From NCBI RefSeq assembly GCF_017312485.1, contig NZ_BMBA01000009.1, positions 7,154-71,153 of the forward strand: a stretch of DNA of 64,000 bases. Direction: 5' to 3'. The notes beneath the pieces are model-generated. The model did no database searches. It was not told the origin of the DNA and worked only from the letters and a program-made list of their open reading frames with translations. A program made the position numbers and the translations under genes. This DNA is from Clostridium zeae. Lineage in GTDB: Bacteria; Bacillota; Clostridia; Clostridiales; Clostridiaceae. Positions 35,713-45,682 of the stretch are shown piece by piece; within the stretch, counting starts at the first letter, position 1, and each line of letters opens with the position of its first letter.

Positions 35713-37966
35713 GTTAATAAGAGAGGTTTTATTGATATTAGCCATGTTTTCAATAGCATCAGTTCTTATTGTTTCTGTTGATGCTGCAACTAATAAAGAG
35801 GTTCTTGAAAAAGGTGGGTTTTATAAGACTAAAGGTTTCATGGAGATAATAAGTAACTTTAATTCTGATGTTGTTGATTTAGAAAAGAAATATAAGAATG
35901 AAGAATATATTAAAAGTGATGAATATGGTAAAAATATATCATCAGATGAAATTGAAGCTAAAAGACAAGAATTAGTAAATAAATTACATGAAGAATCAAA
36001 TAAATTAACTTATGAATATAATAATAAAATTAGTGATTCAAATTTAGAGAGTGCTTTTGATGAAGCAGATAAATTAAAAGAAGAACTCAATAAAAAGCTA
36101 CAAAATTTAAAAGAAGACTATAACTCAAAGATAAATAATACAGATAGCTTAAAAAAAGATATTATTAATGAAAGCTTAGAGACATTAAAAGTAATAAGAA
36201 AAAGAGTAGATGGTTTTAAAAACATAAAATATGTATTAGTAGATGGTGAAGGTGGTACAACTAAAGCTAATATACAATATGATCCTAACAATATAAAGGC
36301 TAGTTTTAAAGACAGTACAGGTTTTTACTTAAAAGTGTATGGCAACAAAGATTCAGATTTAAATCAATATAACAATATATATGATTGTAATGTAGAGATT
36401 AGAGCTAATAATAGTGGAGAAGGATACTTTGGTCCGTTAGTTGGCAGGGTTAGTAATTCAAATTTAACAATATATATGTCAGTTCCAGAAAAACTTTCTG
36501 AAGGTGATGCAATATATTTTGCATATAGAGATTTCTCTAATTTAAAAGTGAAGATTATTAATGAGGCAATAGTAGTTGTAGTGGCACTTGTAATTTTTAT
36601 AATTTCATTAGGTATGCTTATATATCGTATAAAGTTTATAGATAAAGATGCGATAAGTTTTAGAAGGTTGTCAATTGAAGTTAGAGCCATTGGAGCTATA
36701 GCTATGCTTGTTTTGAATATTGCAATTTTGATGAGTTACTATGCATATTATCCATATAGAAAATCAGAGGTAATCTCATTAGTAGAAATAGAAGATATAG
36801 TAGGTATTGCACTTACATTAATTATATTGACAAAGCTTATACTACCTATATTTTATAAGCAAGAAAGACAAGAGATGGTGAAGAAAGCATTATCATGGAA
36901 AGTATATGGATTATTAAAAAAGGCTGTTATATATGTTAGAGAGTTCACTTATATGAGAAGTATATTCTTTAAAGCTATTGTAGTGGTATGTATTACTTTA
37001 TTTATTCTGTTGCCTTTATCAATGATTACGGGAATTTATATAGATAATCATTTAGTGATAGGTTTTATCTCTTTACTCATAATATTAGCTTTTGCTGCAT
37101 TTATTTCAATTTATATATTTAAGAAGCTTATTGCTTTAGATAGGATTATAGTGGGAGCTGAAAAGATAACAAATGGAGATTTAAATTATACTATTGATAT
37201 AAGAGGTCAAGGAAATTTGTCTAAGCTTGCGAATAATATAAATAATATGAAAGCAGGGCTAAAGAGTTCTATTGAAAGTGAGGTTAAGAGTGAAAGACTA
37301 AAGACTGAACTTATAACTAATGTTTCTCATGATTTAAAGACTCCACTCACTTCTATAATAAATTACGTGGACTTATTAAAGAGAAATAATGGATCTCCAG
37401 AAGATATGAAAAACTATATTGATATTCTTGATAGAAAGTCTCAAAGACTTAAAGTGTTGATTGAAGATTTATTTGAGGCATCAAAGGCTGCTAGTGGATC
37501 CTTAGAAGTTAATATAGAGAAGGTTGAAGTAACATCACTTCTTAAGCAGACTTTAGCTGAATTTGAAGAAAAGATAGAGAAGGCTGAGCTTGATTTTAAG
37601 GTAGCATATCCAGAGCGTAAGATATATATAATGGCTGATGGCAAAAAACTTTGGAGAGTTTTCGAAAATCTAATAAATAATATTATTAATTATTCTCTGA
37701 GTGGAACAAGGGTTTATATAACTGTAAATAATGAAGATGGTAAGATAAAGATATCAATGAAAAACATTTCAGCCTATGAGTTAGATATTGACCCGCAAGA
37801 GATATTAGAAAGATTTAAAAGAGGAGATCAATCAAGACATACAGAAGGCTCTGGCTTAGGATTAGCTATAGCAAAAAGCTTAATAGAATTACAGAACGGG
37901 AGTTTCAATATACAAATAGACGGAGATCTCTTTAAAGCTAATATTGAGTTTGAAGAATTTGAGTAA
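35696..37966 (+). CDS. Membrane sensor histidine kinase with large extracellular region
   Basis: 756 residues from TTG 35696; TTG 35684 is an alternative. It overlaps the response regulator by 17 bases. An N-terminal membrane segment (about 7-30) is followed by an extracellular, Glu/Lys-rich coiled-coil region (about 35-280). Several membrane helices (about 283-305, 325-345, 357-378, 420-440, 450-470), HAMP (about 470-525), HisKA with HDLKTPLTS (near 543) and HATPase with the N box NNIINYS and GSGLGLAI (near 720) follow. The kinase half is VanS-like. The stimulus is unknown; an envelope signal is plausible. Confidence 0.9.
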   Translation: MINKSKLIREVLLILAMFSIASVLIVSVDAATNKEVLEKGGFYKTKGFMEIISNFNSDVVDLEKKYKNEEYIKSDEYGKNISSDEIEAKRQELVNKLHEESNKLTYEYNNKISDSNLESAFDEADKLKEELNKKLQNLKEDYNSKINNTDSLKKDIINESLETLKVIRKRVDGFKNIKYVLVDGEGGTTKANIQYDPNNIKASFKDSTGFYLKVYGNKDSDLNQYNNIYDCNVEIRANNSGEGYFGPLVGRVSNSNLTIYMSVPEKLSEGDAIYFAYRDFSNLKVKIINEAIVVVVALVIFIISLGMLIYRIKFIDKDAISFRRLSIEVRAIGAIAMLVLNIAILMSYYAYYPYRKSEVISLVEIEDIVGIALTLIILTKLILPIFYKQERQEMVKKALSWKVYGLLKKAVIYVREFTYMRSIFFKAIVVVCITLFILLPLSMITGIYIDNHLVIGFISLLIILAFAAFISIYIFKKLIALDRIIVGAEKITNGDLNYTIDIRGQGNLSKLANNINNMKAGLKSSIESEVKSERLKTELITNVSHDLKTPLTSIINYVDLLKRNNGSPEDMKNYIDILDRKSQRLKVLIEDLFEASKAASGSLEVNIEKVEVTSLLKQTLAEFEEKIEKAELDFKVAYPERKIYIMADGKKLWRVFENLINNIINYSLSGTRVYITVNNEDGKIKISMKNISAYELDIDPQEILERFKRGDQSRHTEGSGLGLAIAKSLIELQNGSFNIQIDGDLFKANIEFEEFE

Positions 37967-38032
37967 GTGAGAAGTTATAAGTAAATCAATAATTTTATTT
38001 ATAAATATGATATATATAATCACAAAAAATAC

Positions 38033-38067
38033 AAGATAAGAGAGGTCTGATAGGATCTCTCTTATCT
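38033..38067 (+). terminator. Terminator of the two-component operon
   Basis: AAGATAAGAGAG pairs with CTCTCTTATCTT around a 10-base loop. No long T run follows, but the stem is strong. Confidence 0.65.
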
Positions 38068-38150
38068 TATGTGCATTCTTTCTCAAAATTAAGGATTAAG
38101 AGAAGGCTTTATACTTTGTACTGTATTGATACAATTTATTATTATTTCCA

Positions 38151-38178
38151 TTGTACTTATGTATAAGTGTTATATAAT
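38151..38178 (+). promoter_or_regulatory. Candidate promoter of the MFS gene
   Basis: TTGTAC (38151-38156) and TATAAT (38173-38178) are 16 bases apart. An imperfect dyad, TTGTACTGTATTGATACAA, lies just upstream at about 38116-38134 and could be an operator. Confidence 0.5.
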
Positions 38179-38325
38179 TTAACTTGGAAATATCTAATGC
38201 AAATCAGTAGCAAATATAGGCTTTTTATATCAGATTTTGAGCTTATATAAAAAAGTAAAATTCATAGCATCCATTTATTTAGAGGTTGTTTATATGAAAT
38301 ACTAACAAAAGGGGGGGCTGATTAT

Positions 38326-39504
38326 ATGAATCAATCTAATATATTAAGCATTAAACTTAAGTTTCTTTATGTATTTGAATTTGCGGCAATGGCCTGTTTT
38401 TATCCTTTTTTAACATATTATTTTCAAAATAAAGGATTTAGTTATACTCAAATAGGAATTGCCATGGCTGTTTATTCGATAACAGGAGTTATAACACAAC
38501 CTATTTGGGGTGTGATTACAGATAAGCATTTTAATAAGAGAACTTCTATTTTGATAACTATGTTTTTCAGCTCTTTAATTATATATCTTTTTATCTTTGT
38601 TAATGGGTTCTATGCTATTCTGATGAGCATGATTATTCTATTAGTGTTTCAAAGCTCAATTAACCCATTGTCGGATGCTTATAGCTATGAAATTATAGAG
38701 CATAACAAAGATATTCAATACGGAAAAGTAAGACTTATGGGATCCTTTGGATATGCAGTTGCGGCACTAACTATTGCGCAGGCGGTAAAGTATACAAGTA
38801 TCAACAGTTCTTTTATTTTATTCTCTATTACTATGTTTTTAGGGGCTATTATAGTTTGGAGTATTGATTTTAAAAGTAAATCTCATCATAGTAAGGTAGA
38901 TATTAGTGATATTAAGAATCTTATGAAGGATAATAGATTTTCGATTTTTATAATTTCAGTAATAATAGTGAATATTTCTTTTGGTATTAATGGCAGTTAT
39001 ATAACAGTATTGATACAAAAAACTGGGGGGGATGTCTCTAAGCTAGGGATATTATGGTTTGTTCTTGCAATAAGTGAATTACCTACTTTGTTTTTAGGAA
39101 ATAAGTTGTTAAACAAGTTTGGAGAACTAAATTTACTTATGATTGGACTAGTGTTTTATGTGCTTCGCTATTTTTTGGATTCATTAAGTACGTCTTATAC
39201 TTCCGTTATAATGATTCAAGGTATGCAGTCCGTAACCTATCCATTGTTCTTGATATCATCGTATCAATATATGAATAAGATTACTCCAGCGAGAATGAAG
39301 TCCTCTGTTATGACTTTCTTTGCAGCTGCATGTGGTATAGGAAACTTTATAGGTAATATAGGAGGAGGAATTCTTTTAGAACATATTAGTATTTTCCTTC
39401 TATTTAGAATTATAGCGTTTATTTGTGTGGTATGTGTGATTATTGTGGCAATATTAAAAAGAATAAATGTACCTATAAAAGAAAAGGTATATAGTAATAT
39501 ATAG
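38326..39504 (+). CDS. MFS transporter (HcaT/MFS_1-like family)
   Basis: 392 residues, with AGGGGGGG ahead of the ATG. About twelve membrane helices are visible in two groups of six, with a central charged loop near 180-200. GVITQPIWGVITDK (about 53-66) carries the short loop-2 motif typical of the PP3 (3-phenylpropionate transporter-like) branch of the major facilitator superfamily. The RLMGSFGYA segment near 135 is also family-typical. The substrate cannot be predicted. Monocistronic. Confidence 0.8.
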   Translation: MNQSNILSIKLKFLYVFEFAAMACFYPFLTYYFQNKGFSYTQIGIAMAVYSITGVITQPIWGVITDKHFNKRTSILITMFFSSLIIYLFIFVNGFYAILMSMIILLVFQSSINPLSDAYSYEIIEHNKDIQYGKVRLMGSFGYAVAALTIAQAVKYTSINSSFILFSITMFLGAIIVWSIDFKSKSHHSKVDISDIKNLMKDNRFSIFIISVIIVNISFGINGSYITVLIQKTGGDVSKLGILWFVLAISELPTLFLGNKLLNKFGELNLLMIGLVFYVLRYFLDSLSTSYTSVIMIQGMQSVTYPLFLISSYQYMNKITPARMKSSVMTFFAAACGIGNFIGNIGGGILLEHISIFLLFRIIAFICVVCVIIVAILKRINVPIKEKVYSNI

Positions 39505-39508
39505 AAAA

Positions 39509-39561
39509 AGCTTAGCCTAATTGGAACCATACATGAGATATCTCCAGTTAGGCTAAGACTT
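39509..39561. terminator. Bidirectional terminator
   Basis: CTTAGCCTAATTGG pairs with CCAGTTAGGCTAAG, with A and T runs at the ends. It separates the MFS gene from the convergent radical SAM gene. Confidence 0.85.
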
Positions 39562-39603
39562 TAATTGTTTCATTTACATAAATTTACGGCTTAATTAACA
39601 ACG

Positions 39604-40509
39604 TTAAACTCCCTCATTTTTAAAAGAAGGTACAAAACTTTTACTACTAGTTCCAGAGTCTTGGATGAAGCCGTTTTTAACGCCAATAGATAAGGCATAA
39701 TCAATAAGGGAATCATAGTGTTTTGGATTAAGAATCTTATTTATTTCAGGGTAATTAGCTGTTTTATGCATAGGGGTGTATTGATTCATGATACTTATAT
39801 ATAAAGAATCTCCGAAAGTTCTATATATGTCATCAATTACTTTTTTACTATCAAATAATAGTCCTGGAAGCATAAGATGACGTACTATCACACCTTTAGA
39901 AATAATTCCTCTTTCATCAAATTTAGGTGTACCAACTTGCTTAAGCATCTCACCAATTAATGAATTAATATTCTCTACATACTCTTTTGCTGTAGAATAT
40001 TTTAGTGCATATTTTTCATTGAAGTATTTGTAATCGGGCAAATATACATCGATATATCCATTTAAGGCTTTTATTGTCTCCACCGTATCATATCCATTAG
40101 TATTATAGAGGATTGGTATTGTTAATCCATTATTTTTTGATATACGTAGAGCTTCAATTATTTGAGGCACATAATGGGTTGGAGTTACTAAGTTGATATT
40201 GTTAGCATTGTTTTCTTGCAGATCTAAAAATATTGTACTTAGCCTTTCTATACTTATCTCTTTACCGTTATGTTCCTGACTTATCTCATGATTTTGGCAG
40301 AATACACAGCTAAGATTACAATGAGAAAAAAACACTGTACCAGAGCCTTCCTCACCAGATACACAGGGTTCTTCCCAAAAATGTAGAGCTGCTCTAGCAA
40401 CTTTAATTTTGTCATCTGCCTTACAAAAGCCTGTATTTCCATTTAATCTATCGACTTTACATCTTCTATTACAAAGTTCACAACTTTTTAGCATGTCTAA
40501 ATAACTCAA
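39604..40509 (-). CDS. Radical SAM protein, PflX-like
   Basis: 301 residues from TTG 40509, which has AGAGG eight bases upstream; GTG 40518 overlaps that site. The radical SAM cluster motif is CNLSCVFC (CX3CX2C, near residue 67). An N-terminal Cys-rich segment (CELCNRRCKVDR) is typical of the PflX/YgcF-type putative pyruvate formate-lyase activating enzymes. No pyruvate formate-lyase or other glycyl-radical enzyme is adjacent, so the substrate is unknown. Monocistronic. Confidence 0.87.
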   Translation of the reverse strand: MSYLDMLKSCELCNRRCKVDRLNGNTGFCKADDKIKVARAALHFWEEPCVSGEEGSGTVFFSHCNLSCVFCQNHEISQEHNGKEISIERLSTIFLDLQENNANNINLVTPTHYVPQIIEALRISKNNGLTIPILYNTNGYDTVETIKALNGYIDVYLPDYKYFNEKYALKYSTAKEYVENINSLIGEMLKQVGTPKFDERGIISKGVIVRHLMLPGLLFDSKKVIDDIYRTFGDSLYISIMNQYTPMHKTANYPEINKILNPKHYDSLIDYALSIGVKNGFIQDSGTSSKSFVPSFKNEGV

Positions 40510-40759
40510 AATAAACACCTCTGAAAATGGTTTAATTTAATAATCAAATAACAACTTATAAATTTCAATAATATTCTTAAACATATTCAGTTTAAGGATA
40601 GAAAGATAATGTTATTAAAAGATTATGTCTAAATAATATCATAGATAATAATTTTTATCATTCTTTAATATAATGGGCTTGTTTAAATTTACTTAATGAT
40701 AAAGATAATATAAATGTTTTTAGTATATGTAGATATTACTTTTAATTAAGGATAAAAGG

Positions 40760-40790
40760 AAACCAGTAGATTGTTAAAATCTACTGGTTT
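40760..40790. terminator. Terminator of the YkvI-like transporter gene
   Basis: AAACCAGTAGA pairs with TCTACTGGTTT around a nine-base loop. It lies 13 bases past the stop of the minus-strand gene. The rest of 40510-40759 is AT-rich without a recognisable gene. Confidence 0.8.
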
Positions 40791-40803
40791 TATAAGTTGA
40801 ATA

Positions 40804-41853
40804 TTATCTCATTTTTCGAACATAAAAGTAAATACATTGACTTATAAAAATTAAGCTTAATACACCAAACATAGGATATAAAGTAGATATTAAGTTGGTG
40901 AAGCCAATTTGTGAAACTAATATAGCTAGTCCAATAACAAGGAATATAGCAGTGTCGTATTTAATCTTAAGAACTTTATCTATAGTCTTTGAAATTGAAA
41001 ATACATCAGAAACTTCAGTAGAAAACATCTCTAACCATATTATACATAAGAGAACTATCTGCAGTACCTTACCGAATCTATTAGTTATATATAGTAATGG
41101 TATTTCGTACTGATATATATATGGTTGATTCAGCATTAGCATAAGATTTATAGCTATGCATAATAGAGTTAAGCCTATTGCTCCTAAAGAAATTCCGAGT
41201 ATCATGGTCTTGGTTTTCTTCATCTCTGTACTTAGAGGCACAAGGACACCTGAACAGCACAATATATTATAGCCAGAGTAAAGTATAGTTGATAGCCACC
41301 AGTTACTTTTTTGGGCACCAAGACTTTTAAGGTGAGGTATAGTAACTACATCTTTATAGAACACTAGATATAAAATTAGGATAGTTGATATTACTAATAT
41401 CAATGAAGGCACTATAAAGGAGTTTACTTCTATTAGCCCAGAGGTTTCTCTAGTCAAAGCTAATAAAGCAGCTGTAGCCATTATTAAAGTACCTAAAATT
41501 TTTGGTATTCCGAAAAATTGGTGCAGTAAGGCTCCGCTACCTGCCAAAATTATAGAGGCAGAAGAAATCAGATAAAGTGTGGTTATGACACCTGTTATTT
41601 TTCCAAGAAAATTAGGACTTACTACGTTTATAACTTCTCCATATGAATTCAAATTGAATTTTATACTGATTTTAGCCATTATTGAACACATAGCTATGTA
41701 AAACAGCCCACAAAAAATAATACCTATGAAACTTTTATATCCGTAAGATGTAAAAAATTGTGTTATCTCTTTTCCAGAAGCTAATCCAGCTCCTACGATT
41801 GTGCCTATAAATACTGCAGCTACCTGAAAAACCTTTAAGGCTTCCTTTTTCAC
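40804..41853 (-). CDS. YkvI-family membrane transporter
   Basis: 349 residues with about ten membrane helices. The N-terminal motif FIGTIVGAGLASGKEITQFF is characteristic of YkvI-like proteins of the LeuT/APC-fold superfamily, where the unwound first helix binds substrate or ion. Charged loops are short. Length fits the family (about 340-350). Substrate unknown. It is divergent from a lipoprotein gene. Confidence 0.8.
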   Translation of the reverse strand: MKKEALKVFQVAAVFIGTIVGAGLASGKEITQFFTSYGYKSFIGIIFCGLFYIAMCSIMAKISIKFNLNSYGEVINVVSPNFLGKITGVITTLYLISSASIILAGSGALLHQFFGIPKILGTLIMATAALLALTRETSGLIEVNSFIVPSLILVISTILILYLVFYKDVVTIPHLKSLGAQKSNWWLSTILYSGYNILCCSGVLVPLSTEMKKTKTMILGISLGAIGLTLLCIAINLMLMLNQPYIYQYEIPLLYITNRFGKVLQIVLLCIIWLEMFSTEVSDVFSISKTIDKVLKIKYDTAIFLVIGLAILVSQIGFTNLISTLYPMFGVLSLIFISQCIYFYVRKMR

Positions 41854-42033
41854 GATATCCCTCCATGTAGATTATTCATAATAAATATATATAGATTGTC
41901 CACTATTTATTCATAAAAGTTAGAAGAATATTTTTATAATAGTTTTTACTTAAATGGAAAAGCTATTTTATATATAGTACGTATATGCATGAATAAACGG
42001 GATTCATCTATAAATAATAAGGAGTGGGAAGTT

Positions 42034-43131
42034 ATGAAGAAAAGAAGGATGTTTGTATTATGGATGTTAGTTATAGCAACCATGTTAGTTGGATGCAAAA
42101 AAAGTAGTACTTCTTCAAGTGGATCTAGTTCGGATAGCCTAGTTAATGAAAAGCAAGCGATAAGAGTTGCAGAAAATTATATAAAGTATCTTTCTAGAAA
42201 TGATTATGAAAATGCTAGAAAGTTATGTAGTTCAAAGCTTGCTAACAAAACACAGGAACTTCAAGATACTGACTTATCTATAGTAGATTTTTCGGTAAGT
42301 GAGATAAATCAATCAGGTAAAAGCGCAATTATAAAAGCTAAAGTAAATAGATTGAAGCAAGGAGTTCCTAGAGCAGATATAGATACCTTTTCAATTAAGG
42401 TATCAAAGCAGCAAGGTGATGTATATGAAATAGACGAAGTCAAAGCTGAAACTCTTGTAGAAGCTTTTGGTGAAGGAGAGAGTATTAAGTTAAAAGCTAA
42501 GGATGAGCCAAAAGCTAAACTAGTTATTGCTATGAAAGATTTACCTAAGGATATGTACCCAAAAACTAATGAAGCAAATATATTAAAAAAGGAAATACCA
42601 GCAAAAGAATTTACTGCTATTAATTTCACTATATCAGGGCAACGAATGGGTATATCTACAAGGGATGGAAATAAAGGTTTTGTCGGAATATTAGAAGTGG
42701 AAGACGCAGTGCCAACAGCATCATCGCAAAGCGGTGGCGGTAGTGGAGGTGGTGAGGGGCAAGATCAAAAGCAACAGGGGGATCCTGATAAAAAGCCATT
42801 AGCTAAGAAGGTTAAAGCTGTGGATATATATGATAATGGAATAGTACAAAAGATTATGTTTTCTCAAGATGAGAATTATATGGCAGTTCAGTATTTGGAG
42901 AATAACGTGGCTAATAGGTTGAAGGCGTATAATGTAGCAAGTGGAAGTATGCTTGAAGCTAATTTTGATAAGATATTTCCAGTAGACAAATATGAGCTTG
43001 TATTTTCTAAATTTACTAAATCTGAAATGTTTTTTGAAGTCAAGGGAGTAAGTGGAAAGACTGATGTAAGACAGGATGTATTAGGAATGTATAAGCTTGA
43101 TTTTAAGGAATTAAAGATAGATAAGGTATAG
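42034..43131 (+). CDS. Lipoprotein of unknown function
   Basis: 365 residues from ATG 42034, with AAGGAGTGGG ahead; the open frame begins 15 codons earlier without a ribosome site. The signal peptide (about 1-20) ends in a lipobox MLVGC, followed by a Ser-rich spacer. Residues about 35-125 resemble the small NTF2-like DUF4878-type domain (EKQAIRVAENYIKYLSRNDYENARKLC). A Gly/Ser linker (about 228-250) precedes a C-terminal beta-rich domain. It is surface anchored. No pathway can be assigned. Confidence 0.7.
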   Translation: MKKRRMFVLWMLVIATMLVGCKKSSTSSSGSSSDSLVNEKQAIRVAENYIKYLSRNDYENARKLCSSKLANKTQELQDTDLSIVDFSVSEINQSGKSAIIKAKVNRLKQGVPRADIDTFSIKVSKQQGDVYEIDEVKAETLVEAFGEGESIKLKAKDEPKAKLVIAMKDLPKDMYPKTNEANILKKEIPAKEFTAINFTISGQRMGISTRDGNKGFVGILEVEDAVPTASSQSGGGSGGGEGQDQKQQGDPDKKPLAKKVKAVDIYDNGIVQKIMFSQDENYMAVQYLENNVANRLKAYNVASGSMLEANFDKIFPVDKYELVFSKFTKSEMFFEVKGVSGKTDVRQDVLGMYKLDFKELKIDKV

Positions 43132-43240
43132 AAATTTTTATATAACATTACTTTTGTTGATTTACATAAGTAAAAATTATGAAAGCTTAAGTTATGCATG
43201 TTTGAAAATTATATATTACTTTTAGCATGTATAGCTTAAT

Positions 43241-43339
43241 AAAGATGTACCAATTCGAACCAGAATCTATTTTTAAAACTTTCACCGCTTCTGGTGAGGA
43301 GATTTAAAAGTATAAGGTTTATTACGAATTGGTACATCC
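43241..43339 (+). repeat. R1 dispersed inverted-repeat element, copy c
   Basis: GATGTACCAATTCG (43244-43257) and CGAATTGGTACATC (43325-43338) are perfect 14-bp inverted termini of a 99-bp element. Inside, TTTTAAAACTTTCACC pairs largely with GGTGAGGAGATTTAAAA around a GCTTCT loop. This is the best-preserved copy, and copy d follows in tandem 16 bases later. The remaining parts of 43132-43536 show nothing else. Confidence 0.75.
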
Positions 43340-43355
43340 ATAAATTAATGTATCT

Positions 43356-43474
43356 AAAGATGAAACACTTCAATCTGAAATCTATTTTCAAAACTCCTCT
43401 GCTTCTGAGAGGAGGATTTGAAAGCTAGAACCAATGGCTTTTTGTAGGTATAAATAAACAATTGAAGTGGATGC
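43356..43474 (+). repeat. R1 dispersed inverted-repeat element, copy d
   Basis: AAAGATGAAACACTTCAAT at the left pairs with ATTGAAGTGGATGC at the right. The inner stem CAAAACTCCTCT / GAGAGGAGGATTTG surrounds the same GCTTCT loop as copy c. The inner stem sequence differs from copy c on both arms, so the pairing is kept although the sequence is not. Confidence 0.7.
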
Positions 43475-43536
43475 CTTATAAGGGGTAGAATATAAATAGA
43501 TATAAATTATTTATGTTTTCATGAAAGGTTGATTAT

Positions 43537-44478
43537 ATGGAACAAAAGAAAATGTGGGGAAATAAGCCTTACCATAGTTTGAATTATTTTCTAAGAGAAA
43601 GGTTTGGAGAAAAGATATTTAAGATATCTTTAGATGCTGGTTTTACATGCCCTAATAGGGATGGAACTATAAGTAAGGGCGGTTGTCTGTTTTGTAGTGA
43701 AAGAGGATCGGGAGATTTTGCGGGAGACAGATGCTTCTCTATAGCATCTCAATTTGATGATATAAAAAATATGATGCAAAAGAAGTGGAAGAACGGCAAG
43801 TATATAGCTTATTTCCAAGCATACACAAATACCTATGCACCAGTTGAGGTTCTAAGAGAAAAGTATGAAGAAGCTTTAAGACAAGAAGATGTTGTTGGGA
43901 TAGCTATTGCCACTAGACCAGATTGTTTAGATGAACAAGTTCTAGATTTATTAGAGGAAATAAGTAAAAAGGTATATCTTTGGGTTGAACTTGGGCTTCA
44001 AACTGTAAGTGATGATACAGCAAAATTAATAAACAGGGGCTACAAACTTGAGGTGTTTGAACAAGCTATTAAGAGATTGAAGGAAAGATCTATTGATGTA
44101 GTTGTGCATTGTATATTTGGTTTGCCAGGTGAAACGGAACAAGATATGTTTAAGACTGTTGATTATATTGCACATAGTGGAGTAAATGGGGTGAAGTTCC
44201 ATTTACTGCACTTGCTTAAAGAAACTCCACTAGTAAGATTATATGAACAAGATAAGTTGAAATTTCTTTCTCAGGAGCAATATATTAATATTATATGCAA
44301 ATCAATTAATATGCTTCCTGAAGATATGGTTATTCATAGACTAACAGGGGATGCCCCAAGAGATTCATTAATAGGACCAATGTGGAGTTTGAAGAAGTGG
44401 GAAATATTGAATGAAATAGATAATACTATGAATCAGAATCATTATTACCAGGGTTTGTACTTTACTACAAATAGCTAA
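43537..44478 (+). CDS. Radical SAM protein, YhcC/TIGR01212 family
   Basis: 313 residues, with GAAAGG ahead of the ATG. The N-terminus YHSLNYFLRERFGEKIFKISLDAGFTCPNRDG, followed by GGCLFC, gives the unusual cluster motif of this family (C-X6-8-C-X2-C type). GIAIATRPDCL, VELGLQT and HCIFGLPGET are further hallmarks. It binds a 4Fe-4S cluster and S-adenosylmethionine; the substrate is not known to me. Monocistronic. Confidence 0.92.
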   Translation: MEQKKMWGNKPYHSLNYFLRERFGEKIFKISLDAGFTCPNRDGTISKGGCLFCSERGSGDFAGDRCFSIASQFDDIKNMMQKKWKNGKYIAYFQAYTNTYAPVEVLREKYEEALRQEDVVGIAIATRPDCLDEQVLDLLEEISKKVYLWVELGLQTVSDDTAKLINRGYKLEVFEQAIKRLKERSIDVVVHCIFGLPGETEQDMFKTVDYIAHSGVNGVKFHLLHLLKETPLVRLYEQDKLKFLSQEQYINIICKSINMLPEDMVIHRLTGDAPRDSLIGPMWSLKKWEILNEIDNTMNQNHYYQGLYFTTNS

Positions 44479-44560
44479 AATTAATTTTGTAATTTCCTCG
44501 TATGGAATAAGTGCGATTAAACGCTTACAATTAGAATATAAAATACAAGGAGGAGTACAA

Positions 44561-45670
44561 ATGGCAAATTTATCATTGAAACATATATACAAAGTATATC
44601 AAGGGGATGTTACTGCAGTAAAGGATTTTAATCTTGAGATTGAAGATAAGGAATTTATAGTATTTGTAGGACCATCAGGTTGCGGTAAATCAACAACTTT
44701 AAGAATGATAGCAGGTCTTGAGGAAATATCAGACGGAGAACTTTGGATCGGAGATAAAATCGTTAATGATGTTGCACCAAAAGACAGAGATATAGCAATG
44801 GTTTTCCAAAGCTATGCATTGTATCCACATATGACTGTATATGATAATATGGCCTTCGGACTAAAATTAAGAAAAGTAGATAAAGCTGAAATAGATAAGA
44901 AAGTTAGAGAAGCTGCAAAGAGCCTTGACATAGAGCATTTATTAGATAGAAAACCAAAAGCACTTTCAGGTGGACAAAGACAAAGAGTTGCATTAGGTAG
45001 AGCTATAGTTAGAGAACCTAAGGTATTCTTAATGGACGAACCTCTTTCAAACTTAGATGCTAAACTAAGAGTTCAAATGAGAACTGAAATATCTAAGTTA
45101 CACAAGAGACTTCAAACTACATTTGTATATGTTACTCATGACCAAACAGAAGCTATGACTATGGGTACAAGAATAGTTGTTATGAGAGATGGACTAGTTC
45201 AACAAGTTGCAAGTCCTCAAGAAGTGTATGATCACCCAGCAAACATATTTGTTGCAGGATTCATCGGATCGCCACAAATGAACTTCTTAGATGCTAAAGT
45301 TTCAGAAGAGCAAGGAAAAATAGCTCTTACTGTAGGAACAGAGAAGATAGTTCTTAATGATGAACAATCATCAGTGTTAAAAAAGAACAATTATGTGGGA
45401 AAAGATGTTATAATGGGTATAAGACCAGAACATATTGATGATGATGCAGACTTTATTGCTAGAAATCCAAATGCGATTATAGAAGCAAAAGTAGAAGTTA
45501 CAGAATTAATGGGTGCTGAAAGTTATATTTACGTATCAAAAGACGGAAACAACATGACAATAAGAGTAAATGGAAGCACTAAACTTCAAACTGGAGATAA
45601 AGGTAAATTCGCAATAGAAGTTGATAAAATACATGTATTTGATAAAGAAACAGAATTAACAGTTTTATAG
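44561..45670 (+). CDS. Sugar ABC transporter ATP-binding protein (MsmX/UgpC type)
   Basis: 369 residues with AGGAGGAG ahead of the ATG. Walker A GPSGCGKST (near residue 37), signature LSGGQRQRVALGRAIVREP (near 133), Walker B VFLMDEPLSNLDAKLR (near 154) and a C-terminal TOBE/regulatory domain (about 240-369) define the MsmX/MalK/UgpC group. Proteins of this kind energise several carbohydrate importers in trans. No permease or binding protein is adjacent, which fits a shared ATPase. The regulator gene follows after 12 bases. Confidence 0.93.
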   Translation: MANLSLKHIYKVYQGDVTAVKDFNLEIEDKEFIVFVGPSGCGKSTTLRMIAGLEEISDGELWIGDKIVNDVAPKDRDIAMVFQSYALYPHMTVYDNMAFGLKLRKVDKAEIDKKVREAAKSLDIEHLLDRKPKALSGGQRQRVALGRAIVREPKVFLMDEPLSNLDAKLRVQMRTEISKLHKRLQTTFVYVTHDQTEAMTMGTRIVVMRDGLVQQVASPQEVYDHPANIFVAGFIGSPQMNFLDAKVSEEQGKIALTVGTEKIVLNDEQSSVLKKNNYVGKDVIMGIRPEHIDDDADFIARNPNAIIEAKVEVTELMGAESYIYVSKDGNNMTIRVNGSTKLQTGDKGKFAIEVDKIHVFDKETELTVL

Positions 45671-45682
45671 GAGGGCTATAAT